The notes: generated from the letters alone by a model not told the origin. Positions 24,490 through 33,357 are shown, counted from the stretch's first letter. The stretch: DNA of 64,000 bases from Arcobacter suis CECT 7833 (GCF_003544815.1 NZ_CP032100.1:434001-498000); one strand, 5' to 3'. Numbers and translations: made by a program.

Positions 24490-25293
24490 ATGAAAAAGAT
24501 AATGACAAGTTTAGTTGCATCAATGGTTTTAGTAACTGTTTTAAATGCAAGTGATTATGGTTCAGTTGATGGTGATGCAATCACAAAACAAGATATTGCA
24601 ATGATTTTACAAGATCCAAGAATAGATTTTGAAAAATTACCAGAAACAGCTAAAAAACAAGTAATTGAACAAATCGTAAATAGAAAATTAATAGCTAAAA
24701 ATGCTCTTAAAAATGGAATTGAAAAAGATCCTCAATATGTTGAAGCTATGAGTGGAATCAAAGAAGATTTAGCTCTTCAAGTTTGGCAAAAAAATGAAGT
24801 TGATAAATTAAAATTTACAGATCAAGATAAAAAAGATTTTTTTGAAAAAAATAAAGAAAAATTTGTAGTACCTGAAATTTTAGAATCAAGACATATTTTA
24901 GTAAAAACAGAAGCTGAAGCAAAAGCAATTATTATAGAACTTGATAAAGCAGCGAAAAAAGAAGATAAATTTGCTGAATTAGCAAAAACAAAATCTGCTG
25001 ATTCAACTGCTCAAAATGGTGGATATTTAGGAAAAGTTCCTGCTGATAAATTAGTTCCTGAATTTACAGCTGCTGCAAAAGCATTAGCTAAAAATACATA
25101 TTCAAAAACTCCAGTAAAAAGTGAATTTGGTTACCATGTAATTTTCTTAAAAGACAAAACAGCTCCAAAAACATTAACTTATGCTGAAGTTGAACCTAAA
25201 ATTTCACAAGTTTTAATTGGAAATGCTTTTAGTAAAAAAGTAAAAGAATTAACTGACGAATTAAAAAAAGACGCAAAAATAGTTATTAAATAA
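24490..25293 (+). CDS. peb4: Periplasmic parvulin-type prolyl isomerase (PEB4/CBF2-like)
   Basis: 267 residues with a signal peptide (1-20, VLNAS). An N-terminal SurA-like chaperone region is followed by a parvulin domain (about 127-231) with ESRHILVKTEAEAKA, NGGYLGKVPADKLVPEF and TPVKSEFGYHVIFLKD. PEB4 helps outer-membrane proteins fold and is an adhesion-linked antigen in Campylobacter. The next gene is fba 9 bp on, the same pair as in C. jejuni (Cj0596-Cj0597), which supports orthology. Confidence 0.92.
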   Translation: MKKIMTSLVASMVLVTVLNASDYGSVDGDAITKQDIAMILQDPRIDFEKLPETAKKQVIEQIVNRKLIAKNALKNGIEKDPQYVEAMSGIKEDLALQVWQKNEVDKLKFTDQDKKDFFEKNKEKFVVPEILESRHILVKTEAEAKAIIIELDKAAKKEDKFAELAKTKSADSTAQNGGYLGKVPADKLVPEFTAAAKALAKNTYSKTPVKSEFGYHVIFLKDKTAPKTLTYAEVEPKISQVLIGNAFSKKVKELTDELKKDAKIVIK

Positions 25294-25302
25294 GGGAATA
25301 AA

Positions 25303-26370
25303 ATGGGTGTATTTGATGTTGTAAAACCAGGAGTTTTAACTGGAAGTGAAGCAAAAAAACTTTTTGCTTATGCAAAAGAAAATAATTTTGCAATTCCAGC
25401 TGTAAATGTTGTGGGAACTGATTCTGTAAATGCTGTTTTAGAAGTTGCTGCTAAAGTAAATTCACCAATTATTATCCAGTTCTCAAATGGTGGAGCTGGA
25501 TTTTATGCTGGTAAAGGTTTAAAAACTGCAAATGCTGCCGTTCTTGGTGGAATTAGTGGTGCTAATCATGTTCATACAATGGCTGAAGCTTATGGAATAC
25601 CTGTAATTTTACATACAGACCATGCGGCTAAAAAATTATTACCTTGGATTGATGGCTTGTTAGAAGCAGGTGCTAAACATTTTGAAAAAACTGGTCGTCC
25701 TTTGTTTACTTCTCATATGCTTGATTTAAGTGAAGAGCCTTTAGAAGAAAATATTGAAATTTGTGTTGAGTATTTCAAAAAAATGAATGCGCTTGATATG
25801 ATGCTTGAAATTGAACTTGGAATCACTGGTGGTGAAGAAGATGGTGTTGATAACTCTGATGTTGATAATGCTTTACTTTATACACAACCAGAAGAAGTTT
25901 GTTATGCTTATGAAAAATTAAGTCAAGTAGGAGTTAATTTTACAATAGCTGCATCTTTTGGAAATGTTCATGGTGTTTATAAACCAGGAAATGTTGTATT
26001 AAGTCCAAAAATTTTAGATAATTCACAAAAATATATTCAAAATAAACTTGGAACTACTGCTCAACCTGTTGATTTTGTATTCCATGGTGGTTCTGGTTCA
26101 TTATTAGAAGAAATAAGAGAAGCTATCTCTTATGGTGTTGTAAAAATGAATATTGACACAGATACTCAATGGGCAACTTGGGATGGTGTTAGAGCTTATG
26201 AAGCTAAATATCATGGATATTTACAAGGTCAAATCGGAAACCCAGAAGGTGATGATAAACCTAATAAAAACTACTATGATCCAAGAAAATGGATAAGAGC
26301 AGGGCAAGAAACAATGATTGCTAGACTAGAAGTTGCATTTTCTGACCTTTGTGCAATAAATAAAAACTAA
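25303..26370 (+). CDS. fba: Fructose-bisphosphate aldolase, class II
   Basis: 355 residues. Zinc-dependent aldolase that splits or, more likely in a bacterium lacking glycolysis, forms fructose-1,6-bisphosphate in gluconeogenesis. Motifs: N-terminal FAIPAVNVVGTDSVNAVLE, zinc ligands in LHTDHAAKKLLPW, the acidic EIELGITGGEEDGVDN, NVHGVYKPGNV and FHGGSGS, then VVKMNIDTDTQWAT. Long class IIA form. Follows peb4 in the same transcript and is closed by a terminator. Confidence 0.96.
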   Translation: MGVFDVVKPGVLTGSEAKKLFAYAKENNFAIPAVNVVGTDSVNAVLEVAAKVNSPIIIQFSNGGAGFYAGKGLKTANAAVLGGISGANHVHTMAEAYGIPVILHTDHAAKKLLPWIDGLLEAGAKHFEKTGRPLFTSHMLDLSEEPLEENIEICVEYFKKMNALDMMLEIELGITGGEEDGVDNSDVDNALLYTQPEEVCYAYEKLSQVGVNFTIAASFGNVHGVYKPGNVVLSPKILDNSQKYIQNKLGTTAQPVDFVFHGGSGSLLEEIREAISYGVVKMNIDTDTQWATWDGVRAYEAKYHGYLQGQIGNPEGDDKPNKNYYDPRKWIRAGQETMIARLEVAFSDLCAINKN

Positions 26371-26378
26371 TTTTAAAT

Positions 26379-26405
26379 AAAAAGACCATTTGGTCTTTTT
26401 ATTTT
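26379..26405 (+). terminator. peb4-fba terminator
   Basis: Stem AAAAAGACCA / TGGTCTTTTT (26379-26388 and 26391-26400), followed by more A/T-rich sequence (ATTTT). It lies 9 bp after the fba stop. Confidence 0.85.
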
Positions 26406-26446
26406 ATATCTACTTTTTCTAATATTTTTTATAAAACATTTTCTTA

Positions 26447-26513
26447 TAACGGTAACAATAGTAACTAAATAATTAACAACAAATTAACAACTCTTTGATA
26501 ATCTTATTATAAT
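26447..26513 (+). promoter_or_regulatory. Copper-receptor promoter with repeated TAAC boxes
   Basis: AATTAACAAC occurs at 26471-26480 and again at 26482-26491, exactly 11 bp apart, and further TAAC boxes lie at 26447, 26453 and 26462. A perfect TATAAT (26508-26513) predicts a start near 26520, so the two long repeats cover about -50 to -29. Direct repeats one turn apart overlapping -35 are typical of an OmpR-family activator; the regulator gene at 28634-29293, convergent just downstream of the receptor, is the obvious candidate. Confidence 0.5.
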
Positions 26514-26531
26514 TTATTAATAGGAACAGTA

Positions 26532-28589
26532 ATGAGAAAAAGAAAAATCTACTTATGTCTAGCATTGACTTCAAGTTTACTTTTGGCCGAAGATGATATT
26601 TCACATAAAAATGAGAGTGTAAATTTAGAAAAAGTTGAAGTAGTTTCAATTGTAGAATCTAACGAGGCATTAAAAGTTATTAGTAATCCAAAAAATCCTA
26701 TTCAACCAATTCCAGCTAGTGATGGAGCTGATTTCCTAAAGAATATTCCTGGCTTTTCGATTGTTAGAAAGGGAGGAACAGATGGTGATCCCGTTTTTAG
26801 AGGAATGTCTGGTTCAAAAGTGGGAATATTAGTTGATGGTCAGGAAATATATGGTGGCTGTGGAGGTAGAATGGACCCACCTACTGCTTATGTGTTTCCT
26901 GAAGCTTATGATAGTGTAGTTGTAACAAAAGGACCTCAAAGTGTATTATTTGGTTCTGGATTTTCTGCAGGAGTAGTTGAATTTAAGAAAAAAAACAAGT
27001 ACTACCCAAAACCAGATTATAATATTTACTCATCTTTTAAACAAGGAAGCTTTGGAAGGAGTGATCAGTTTATAGATATAAGTGGTGGGGATACGAAAGG
27101 TTATGGTCAGTTAATTGCTACCAGATCTCATTCGAATGATTATAAAGATGGAAATGGCGATACCGTTAATTCAGAATATACAAGATGGAATACAAGTCTA
27201 GCCTTAGGTTATACGCCAACAGATGATACAACAATTGAAATATCAGGTTCAAAAGGGGATGGTGAAGCTAAATATGCAGATAGAGCTATGGATGCTTCAA
27301 AATTACTTAGAGAAAATATTGCACTGAAAGTAATAAAATATGATTTATCAAAGAATATTGAACAACTCGAAATGCAAATTTATCACAATTATGTAGATCA
27401 CATTATGGATAATTATTCACTTAGACCAGCAACAAGCTATTCTGCTATGAATCCTGATAGAAAAACTACAGGAGGAAGTCTAAAGTTTACAACAATTATA
27501 CCTAGTCTTTCACTTACAAATATGTCAGGAATAGATTTTAAAAATGATATTCATACTGGTCGTTCTGCTATGATGAAAACTTCTGCTTCTTCTGCAAATG
27601 ATGCAATGTTCTCTGCTCATAGACTCACAGATTTTGATTTTTCTCAAGTTGGTATTTTTAATGAATCAACTTATGATATTAATGAAAAAGAAAGAATTAT
27701 TGCTGGAATTAGAATAGATGATCATGAGGTACTTGATAATAGGCAAAAATTAGGTATGACCCCTATTTTGAATCCTAATTATTTAAAAACAGATGAAGCT
27801 ACATTAAAAAGTGGTTTTATAAGGTATGAAAGCAAAATACCTGAAAATGGATTTTCTTATTATACTGGAATTGGACATTCTGAAAGATTCCCAGATTATT
27901 GGGAGAGAACAGTTTTTAATACAATCACGCAATATCAAGATTTTATTCCAAGACCAGAACAAACTAATCAATTAGATATTGGAGCAAATTTTGTAAATGG
28001 TAATTTATCGAGTTCTGTATCTTTATTCTATAGTAAAGTTAACAATTATATACAAACTAGATGGTATATGCCAAATGGTTCAACTAACGTACCCCAAAAA
28101 GTAAATAATGTTGATGCGACATTGTATGGAGGAGAAATAAGTACTAGTTATAAAATAGGGAATAATTATAAATTAATAGGAGCATTATCTCATGTTCTTG
28201 GTGAAAATGATACTGATAATAAACCATTAGCTCAACAACCTCCTTTGGAAATGAAATTATCAGCAATTTATGATGACAACAAATATTCTGCGGGTATTCT
28301 TGCTCGATTTATTTCGAAACAAGATAGATATGATATTGGAAATGGCAACATTGTAATGAATGGAGCAGATAAAGGAGAAACCCCAGGAGCAGCTGTATTT
28401 TCTGTGAATGGTGCTTATAAGTATAATAAGAATATTACTTTTTCTACAGGTGTAGATAATATTTTTAATAAAGTATATACAGAACATTTAAATAGAACTG
28501 ATGCTTCTTCTTCTCTCGCATTTCTTACACAAGAAAAGATTAATGAACCAGGAAGAAATATTTGGTTTGAGTTAAAAACAACGTTTTAG
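26532..28589 (+). CDS. oprC: TonB-dependent copper receptor (OprC/NosA family)
   Basis: Outer-membrane receptor for copper uptake, energised by TonB-ExbBD. 685 residues: signal peptide (1-19), plug domain with IPGFSIVRKGGTDGDPVFRG and GGCGGRMDPPTAYVFPE, then a 22-strand-type barrel ending in F. The copper ligands known for Pseudomonas OprC, a CxxxM pair and an HxM pair, are both present (C110/M114 and H290/M292 in VDHIMDNYSLR). In nitrous-oxide reducers this receptor feeds NosZ; nos genes are not in this window. It follows a 160-bp promoter region with repeated boxes, and a two-component pair lies convergent downstream. Confidence 0.92.
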   Translation: MRKRKIYLCLALTSSLLLAEDDISHKNESVNLEKVEVVSIVESNEALKVISNPKNPIQPIPASDGADFLKNIPGFSIVRKGGTDGDPVFRGMSGSKVGILVDGQEIYGGCGGRMDPPTAYVFPEAYDSVVVTKGPQSVLFGSGFSAGVVEFKKKNKYYPKPDYNIYSSFKQGSFGRSDQFIDISGGDTKGYGQLIATRSHSNDYKDGNGDTVNSEYTRWNTSLALGYTPTDDTTIEISGSKGDGEAKYADRAMDASKLLRENIALKVIKYDLSKNIEQLEMQIYHNYVDHIMDNYSLRPATSYSAMNPDRKTTGGSLKFTTIIPSLSLTNMSGIDFKNDIHTGRSAMMKTSASSANDAMFSAHRLTDFDFSQVGIFNESTYDINEKERIIAGIRIDDHEVLDNRQKLGMTPILNPNYLKTDEATLKSGFIRYESKIPENGFSYYTGIGHSERFPDYWERTVFNTITQYQDFIPRPEQTNQLDIGANFVNGNLSSSVSLFYSKVNNYIQTRWYMPNGSTNVPQKVNNVDATLYGGEISTSYKIGNNYKLIGALSHVLGENDTDNKPLAQQPPLEMKLSAIYDDNKYSAGILARFISKQDRYDIGNGNIVMNGADKGETPGAAVFSVNGAYKYNKNITFSTGVDNIFNKVYTEHLNRTDASSSLAFLTQEKINEPGRNIWFELKTTF

Positions 28590-28633
28590 TTTTACTAGAT
28601 AAAAATAGAATTAATTTTTTTAATTAAATAATT

Positions 28634-29293
28634 TTACTCAGGTCTTTCAATCATATATCCACTTCCTCTAATATTTTTAATAAAATCCTCTTTTAATACA
28701 GTTTTTACCCGATTAACTTCAGCTCTAATTGTGGCATTATCAATATAATCATCATTCCAAACGTAAGTTCTAAACATATCGTATTGCACAACTAAACTTC
28801 TATTTAATGCCAAAAGTTCAATGATTTGAAGCTGTCGTTTTGGTAGAATATGAGGTTCATTGTTAAATAAAAGTGTCATATTCTCAGCATCAAAACTATA
28901 ATGTTTTGATAATCTTTTATGTCTTTGGGGAACTATTCTTGTTTTTAAAATCTTATTAATTCTCAAAGTTAACTCTTTTAGATGAAATGGTTTTTTCAAA
29001 TAATCAAAACAACCCAAATCAAAAGCCCTTGAAATCTCTTCAATATCTATAAGTGCAGAAATATAAATAGTTGGAACCATTCTTTTTTGTTCATGCATTT
29101 TTTCTAAAATAGTAAAACCATCAATATCAGGAAGATTTATATCCAAAATTAATAAATCAAATTTTTCTTTTTCTAAAATTTCTAAAGATTCCATTCCTGT
29201 TTTTGCATTTTTTATCACATGTCCGGTTGATGTTATATATTCTGTAATCATCTCATTTAACATAATATCATCTTCAACTAATAAAATTTTCAT
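28634..29293 (-). CDS. OmpR-family response regulator, partner of the FIST kinase
   Basis: 219 residues. Receiver with acidic pair (VEDD), phospho-acceptor Asp51 (LILDINLPDIDG), and Lys in YLKKPF; winged helix from about 125 (LPKRQLQIIELLALNRSLVVQYDMF ... NIRGSGYMIERPE). The start overlaps the kinase stop by 4 bp. The gene is convergent with the copper-receptor gene, and the two are separated by only 44 bp. Control of that receptor is suggested by location and by the 11-bp-spaced repeats in its promoter. Confidence 0.9.
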   Translation of the reverse strand: MKILLVEDDIMLNEMITEYITSTGHVIKNAKTGMESLEILEKEKFDLLILDINLPDIDGFTILEKMHEQKRMVPTIYISALIDIEEISRAFDLGCFDYLKKPFHLKELTLRINKILKTRIVPQRHKRLSKHYSFDAENMTLLFNNEPHILPKRQLQIIELLALNRSLVVQYDMFRTYVWNDDYIDNATIRAEVNRVKTVLKEDFIKNIRGSGYMIERPE

Positions 29294-31197
29294 AATACTC
29301 CTTTAAATGTGTATGTAAATGAAGCCCAGTTTTCGCCAGATTCTAGTTTTATTCCCACATTTTCTTCACTACAAATTCTTTTTACTAAATTTAATCCAAG
29401 TCCAAAACCTTCTTTTGAAACCTCTTCTCTATAATACTCTTCAAATATTTTTTGAGGATCCAAAATCTGAGCTGAACGGCTTTCGATTATAAAATCACAA
29501 TCATTTTTTGAGACTTTAAGAATTACATAAATTGTTTCATTTGGTAAAGTATATTTAATTGCATTTGTAAGATTATTATCTACAATTCTTTGTAGTTTTA
29601 TCTCATTAAAATTTAAAATAACTTCATCAAAATTGCAGATAAACTCAAACTTTGATTTAAATTTTATAGCAGTTTGAGTATAAAAATCTATTCTACTTCT
29701 CATAAAATCTCTAAAATTTATTTTATGGGTTGCTTGATTTATTTGGTCTTTTTTTACAAGATAACTTAAATCATCGTAAATACTAAAAATATTTTTCATA
29801 GCAATTTCTATGTTTGTTAGATATTTATTTTTTCCAAATTGAATCTCAAACATATCGATATTTCCCATTATAATTGATAAAGGAGTATTTGTTTCATGTA
29901 TGGCATATTTTAAAAACTGTTTTTGTGAAGCTATTAAATTTTGTGCATATTTATTTCCAATCTCTAACTCTTTTGATTGTTTATTATAATCTTGTGAAGA
30001 TTGTTGAATCAAATGCGTAAGTGCTTGTAAACTTCTTGCATGATCACTTAGTGCCGTATCTTGTAACTCTTTATCATTTTCTTCATCTTCATTTTCAATC
30101 TCTTTTTCACTAAGAGCTAAAACTGTTAAGGTTTGATTTAATAACTCATTGTGGTCATAATGATGATAAAATTCTCCATAAGTAAAAAATCCAGCAGTTG
30201 TTGCGATTTGAGAAAAAGGACTAATTTCTATATCTATTAAATTTGGCATATATCTTCGTCTTGCCATACAAGCATAAATAAAAAATGATTCAGTGTTTTT
30301 TATGGCACATTTATTAAATAGAGATTTTAAAGGATTATTCATCATTAATTCAACATTACCAAAACCTAATTTTACAATGTCACCTTTATGTAAGTTTCCA
30401 GCAAAACTTAAACTTCCATCTTCATGTTTTGCAATAACAGCCCGTGCTAGTGGAATATTGTTTTTTTGAACAATTAAAGGAAATTCAATTCCAGTTGCAG
30501 GAAGTGAACGAGCTACATACTCTCCTAGATATTTTTTATAAAAATCCAAAGGTTTTAATCCAGCGATTTTATAAACTCTATTTCCTTCAACTTCTTCAAT
30601 TTCATGTTCTATTCCAATTGGTGACCAGTTGAAGTTATAAGCATTACATACTTTTAAATCATCTGAATTAAAAGAGACTCCCACTGAACCTCTTGTTAAT
30701 ATATTATTTTGTGATGAAATAAAAGTCTGAGTAAAGTGGGCATTATCTCCAGCCATTCCACCTGAAACTAAAACTTTACTATTTATTGAAGCAATTCCAT
30801 TTAAAAACTCTTCTCCATTTGTTGTTCCTCCATCTGTAAATGTTAATAATAGTTTTGTATTTTCACAACATAAAGCTTGTGCTAATAAAACTCCATTTTT
30901 AAAAGAGTCTTTTTCCTCAATATGAATTGTTTTTAATGTAGTTTTTTCAAAAGTTGAAATTGATATTACAGTTTTAAGTGTAGTAATTTCAGCATTATTT
31001 ATTTCACCATCTGTTGAAGAACCAATACAAATAGCAAGTGGTAGTTTTTTAGTAAGAATAGCTAATATTTCTTCTAGAATATTCTTTTTATCTCCACAAA
31101 ATATTTGAACTAATATATTTTTTTCATCCTTGAATAATGAAAAATTTATCAATTCATCTAATGGTTTATTATTTAGTGTGTAATTATATGTTTTCAT
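29290..31197 (-). CDS. FIST-domain sensor histidine kinase
   Basis: 635 residues, soluble. An N-terminal FIST domain (about 1-200; AICIGSSTDGEI, LLTFTDGGTTNGEEFLNGI, VSGGMAGDN) and a FIST_C domain (about 210-360; LPATGIEFPLIV, SFFIYACMARRRYM, TAGFFTYGEFYHH) are followed by a coiled coil and a HisKA-type helix with His434 (YAIHETNTPLSIIMGNID). The ATPase part has N box NNLTNAIKYTLPNE and EGFGLGLNLVKRI. FIST domains sense small ligands, probably amino acids, in the cytosol. The G1 motif looks weak (IESRSAQILDPQ). Operon with the regulator at 28634. Confidence 0.88.
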   Translation of the reverse strand: MKTYNYTLNNKPLDELINFSLFKDEKNILVQIFCGDKKNILEEILAILTKKLPLAICIGSSTDGEINNAEITTLKTVISISTFEKTTLKTIHIEEKDSFKNGVLLAQALCCENTKLLLTFTDGGTTNGEEFLNGIASINSKVLVSGGMAGDNAHFTQTFISSQNNILTRGSVGVSFNSDDLKVCNAYNFNWSPIGIEHEIEEVEGNRVYKIAGLKPLDFYKKYLGEYVARSLPATGIEFPLIVQKNNIPLARAVIAKHEDGSLSFAGNLHKGDIVKLGFGNVELMMNNPLKSLFNKCAIKNTESFFIYACMARRRYMPNLIDIEISPFSQIATTAGFFTYGEFYHHYDHNELLNQTLTVLALSEKEIENEDEENDKELQDTALSDHARSLQALTHLIQQSSQDYNKQSKELEIGNKYAQNLIASQKQFLKYAIHETNTPLSIIMGNIDMFEIQFGKNKYLTNIEIAMKNIFSIYDDLSYLVKKDQINQATHKINFRDFMRSRIDFYTQTAIKFKSKFEFICNFDEVILNFNEIKLQRIVDNNLTNAIKYTLPNETIYVILKVSKNDCDFIIESRSAQILDPQKIFEEYYREEVSKEGFGLGLNLVKRICSEENVGIKLESGENWASFTYTFKGVL

Positions 31198-31289
31198 AAA
31201 AAAATTGTAGCAGATATTTTAAAAATTGCAAAGAAAAAAAATCATTAAAAAGCTCGAAAATATCGTATTCTGTAACAAAAGTTATCACC

Positions 31290-31343
31290 GCTATACTCAT
31301 GCTATACTATAGCTTTATTCATGCTATACTTCTCGTGTAAAAT
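31290..31343 (+). promoter_or_regulatory. Aldehyde dehydrogenase promoter with phased GCTATACT repeats
   Basis: GCTATACT occurs three times, at 31290-31297, 31301-31308 and 31323-31330. The starts are 11 and 22 bp apart, that is one and two helical turns, so all three lie on the same face of the DNA. Copies 2 and 3 extend to TCATGCTATACT. The middle copy is also part of the palindrome GCTATA-C-TATAGC (31301-31313). A TAAAAT hexamer at 31338-31343 predicts a start near 31350. The region is shared with the divergent FIST kinase gene. I do not know the regulator. Confidence 0.55.
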
Positions 31344-31416
31344 TTCATTAAGCAAAAAGATAAGTTAATGAATTTAACAACTTTTTTCAAAAATAAATGA
31401 ATTAAAAGGATACAAA

Positions 31417-32913
31417 ATGATTTACAATAAACCAAAATATAAAGCTCAATATGAGAATTTTATCGGTGGAGAATGGATTGCTCCATCTAGTGGTGAGTAT
31501 TTTGATAATATTTCTCCTGTTGATGGTGAAATTTTAACAAAAATTCCAAGATCAAATGAAGCAGATGTTGAAGCAGCTGTTTTAGCTGCTGATGCTGCAT
31601 TTAAATTATTTAAACATACATCTGTTGTTGAAAGAAGTACATTATTAAACAAAATCGCAGATGCAATTGAAGCAAATTTAGAAAATATTGCTATTGCTGA
31701 AACTTTAGATAATGGAAAAGCAATTAGAGAAACATTAAATGCTGATGTTCCTTTAGTTGTTGATCATTTTAGATACTTTGCATCAGTAATTAGAGCAGAA
31801 TCAGGAACGGTTTCTGATTTAGATGAAAATACAATTTCTCAAGAGATTTATGAACCTTATGGTGTTGTTGCTCAGATTATTCCTTGGAATTTCCCATTAT
31901 TAATGGCTGCTTGGAAATTAGCTCCTGCAATTGCAGCTGGAAATTGTATTGTTATGAAACCAGCAAGTGCAACTCCTATGTCAATTTTAATTTTAATGGA
32001 AACAATTCAATCTGTATTGCCAAAAGGTGTAATTAATATTATTAATGGTGCTGGTGGGAAAATTGGTAAATTCCTTTCAACTCATCCATTAGTTAAAAAA
32101 GTTGGATTTACTGGTGAAACTACAACTGGTCAATTAATTATGCAATATGCAACTGAAAATATTATTCCTTCAACTTTAGAACTTGGTGGAAAATCACCAA
32201 ATATTTTCTTAGAATCAATCATGGACGCTGATGATGAATTCTTTGATAAAGCAATTGAAGGGTTAGTATTATTTGCATTTAACTCAGGAGAAGTTTGTAC
32301 TTGTCCATCACGTGCATTAATTCAAGAATCAATTTATGAACCATTTATGGCAAGAGTTCTTGAAAGAGTAAAAGCAATTAAATTAGGAAATCCATTAGAT
32401 ACAGATTGTATGATGGGTGCTCAATGTTCTTTAAATCAAAAAGAAAAAATCGTAGATTACATTAAAATAGGTAAAGAAGAGGGTGCTGAATTATTAATCG
32501 GTGGTGATGTTTATGAATCAACAACTAATCCAAATGGTTTTTATATTCAACCAACATTATTTAAAGGTCATAATAAAATGAGAATTTTCCAAGAAGAAAT
32601 TTTTGGTCCAGTTCTAGCAGTTACAACTTTTAAAGATGAAGAAGAAGCATTAGCAATTGCAAATGATACAATTTATGGTTTAGGTTCAGGTGTTTGGTCA
32701 AGAGATGCTCACCAACTACATAAATTTAGTCGTGGAATTGAAGCTGGGAGAGTTTGGGTAAATTGTTATCATATATATCCATCACATGCATCATTTGGTG
32801 GATATAAAAAATCAGGTATAGGAAGAGAAACTCATATGATGATGTTAAATTCTTATAGACACACAAAAAATATTTTAACTTCTTACAATAAAAATAAATT
32901 AGGTTTCTTTTAA
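31417..32913 (+). CDS. NAD-dependent aldehyde dehydrogenase (AldB/ExaC type)
   Basis: 498 residues. Oxidises an aldehyde, most likely acetaldehyde or another short chain, to the acid. Cofactor site IIPWNFPLLMAAWKLAPAIAAGN and KPASATP, GFTGETTTGQ, the catalytic glutamate in LELGGKSPN and the catalytic cysteine in FNSGEVCTCPSR (the second of the two cysteines may be paired, as in AldB/ExaC). The C-terminus has NCYHIYPSHASFGGYKKSGIGRE. The DUF779 gene that commonly follows this subfamily comes next, beyond a terminator-like hairpin. Preceded by AAAGGA. Confidence 0.93.
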   Translation: MIYNKPKYKAQYENFIGGEWIAPSSGEYFDNISPVDGEILTKIPRSNEADVEAAVLAADAAFKLFKHTSVVERSTLLNKIADAIEANLENIAIAETLDNGKAIRETLNADVPLVVDHFRYFASVIRAESGTVSDLDENTISQEIYEPYGVVAQIIPWNFPLLMAAWKLAPAIAAGNCIVMKPASATPMSILILMETIQSVLPKGVINIINGAGGKIGKFLSTHPLVKKVGFTGETTTGQLIMQYATENIIPSTLELGGKSPNIFLESIMDADDEFFDKAIEGLVLFAFNSGEVCTCPSRALIQESIYEPFMARVLERVKAIKLGNPLDTDCMMGAQCSLNQKEKIVDYIKIGKEEGAELLIGGDVYESTTNPNGFYIQPTLFKGHNKMRIFQEEIFGPVLAVTTFKDEEEALAIANDTIYGLGSGVWSRDAHQLHKFSRGIEAGRVWVNCYHIYPSHASFGGYKKSGIGRETHMMMLNSYRHTKNILTSYNKNKLGFF

Positions 32914-32931
32914 GATTTACTAATCAAAAAT

Positions 32932-32962
32932 AAAAACCCATAGAAATTTTCTATGGGTTTTT
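32932..32962 (+). terminator. Terminator or attenuator between aldehyde dehydrogenase and DUF779 gene
   Basis: Perfect inverted repeat CCCATAGAAA / TTTCTATGGG (32937-32946 and 32948-32957) flanked by A4-5 and followed by TTTTT. The ribosome site of the DUF779 gene (AAAGGA) begins about 10 bp later, so any DUF779 expression needs read-through or a promoter inside the hairpin region. Confidence 0.8.
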
Positions 32963-32982
32963 CTCGTTATAAAGGATATAAA

Positions 32983-33357
32983 ATGTCAACACAAAGACTA
33001 GATGTAACACCAGCAGCAGCTCTTGTTATTGAACAATTAAAAAAAGAACATGGTGAATTAGTATTTAACCAAAGTGGTGGTTGTTGTGATGGAACTGCTC
33101 CTATGTGTTACGAAAAAGGTGATTTCCATGTTCCTAGTCGAAATATAAAAATGGGTGAAATTTGTGGATGTGAATTTTTTATTGATAAAGACCAATTTGA
33201 ATATTTTAAACACTCTTTTATAACAGTAGATGTAAAAGAAGAAAAAGCAGCTTTTGGCAACTCTTTTTCACTAGAAATAGATTTAGGTTATCAGTTTATA
33301 ACAAAATCTAGAATTTTTACTGATGAAGAGTACGCAAATTTGGGAAAAATAGATTAA
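32983..33357 (+). CDS. DUF779 protein, partner of aldehyde dehydrogenase
   Basis: 124 residues from ATG 32983, which has AAAGGA 8 bp upstream; the longer frame from 32953 lies in the terminator hairpin and is rejected. Motifs are typical of DUF779: FNQSGGCCDGTAPMCYEKGDF with clustered cysteines, GEICGCEFFIDKDQFEYFKHS and the acidic C-terminal EIDLGYQFITKSRIF. The cysteines suggest a metal or redox site. Genes of this family are repeatedly found next to AldB/ExaC-type dehydrogenases; the function is not established. Confidence 0.88.
   Translation: MSTQRLDVTPAAALVIEQLKKEHGELVFNQSGGCCDGTAPMCYEKGDFHVPSRNIKMGEICGCEFFIDKDQFEYFKHSFITVDVKEEKAAFGNSFSLEIDLGYQFITKSRIFTDEEYANLGKID

Noticed and set aside
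28590-28633. Terminator between oprC and the response regulator
   Set aside because: Only short A/T runs and a weak AATTAA repeat are present; no convincing stem.
31198-31416. CRISPR-like array because of repeated GCTATACT units
   Set aside because: Units are only 8-12 bp, three copies, with 3- and 14-bp gaps; this is promoter architecture, not repeats and spacers.
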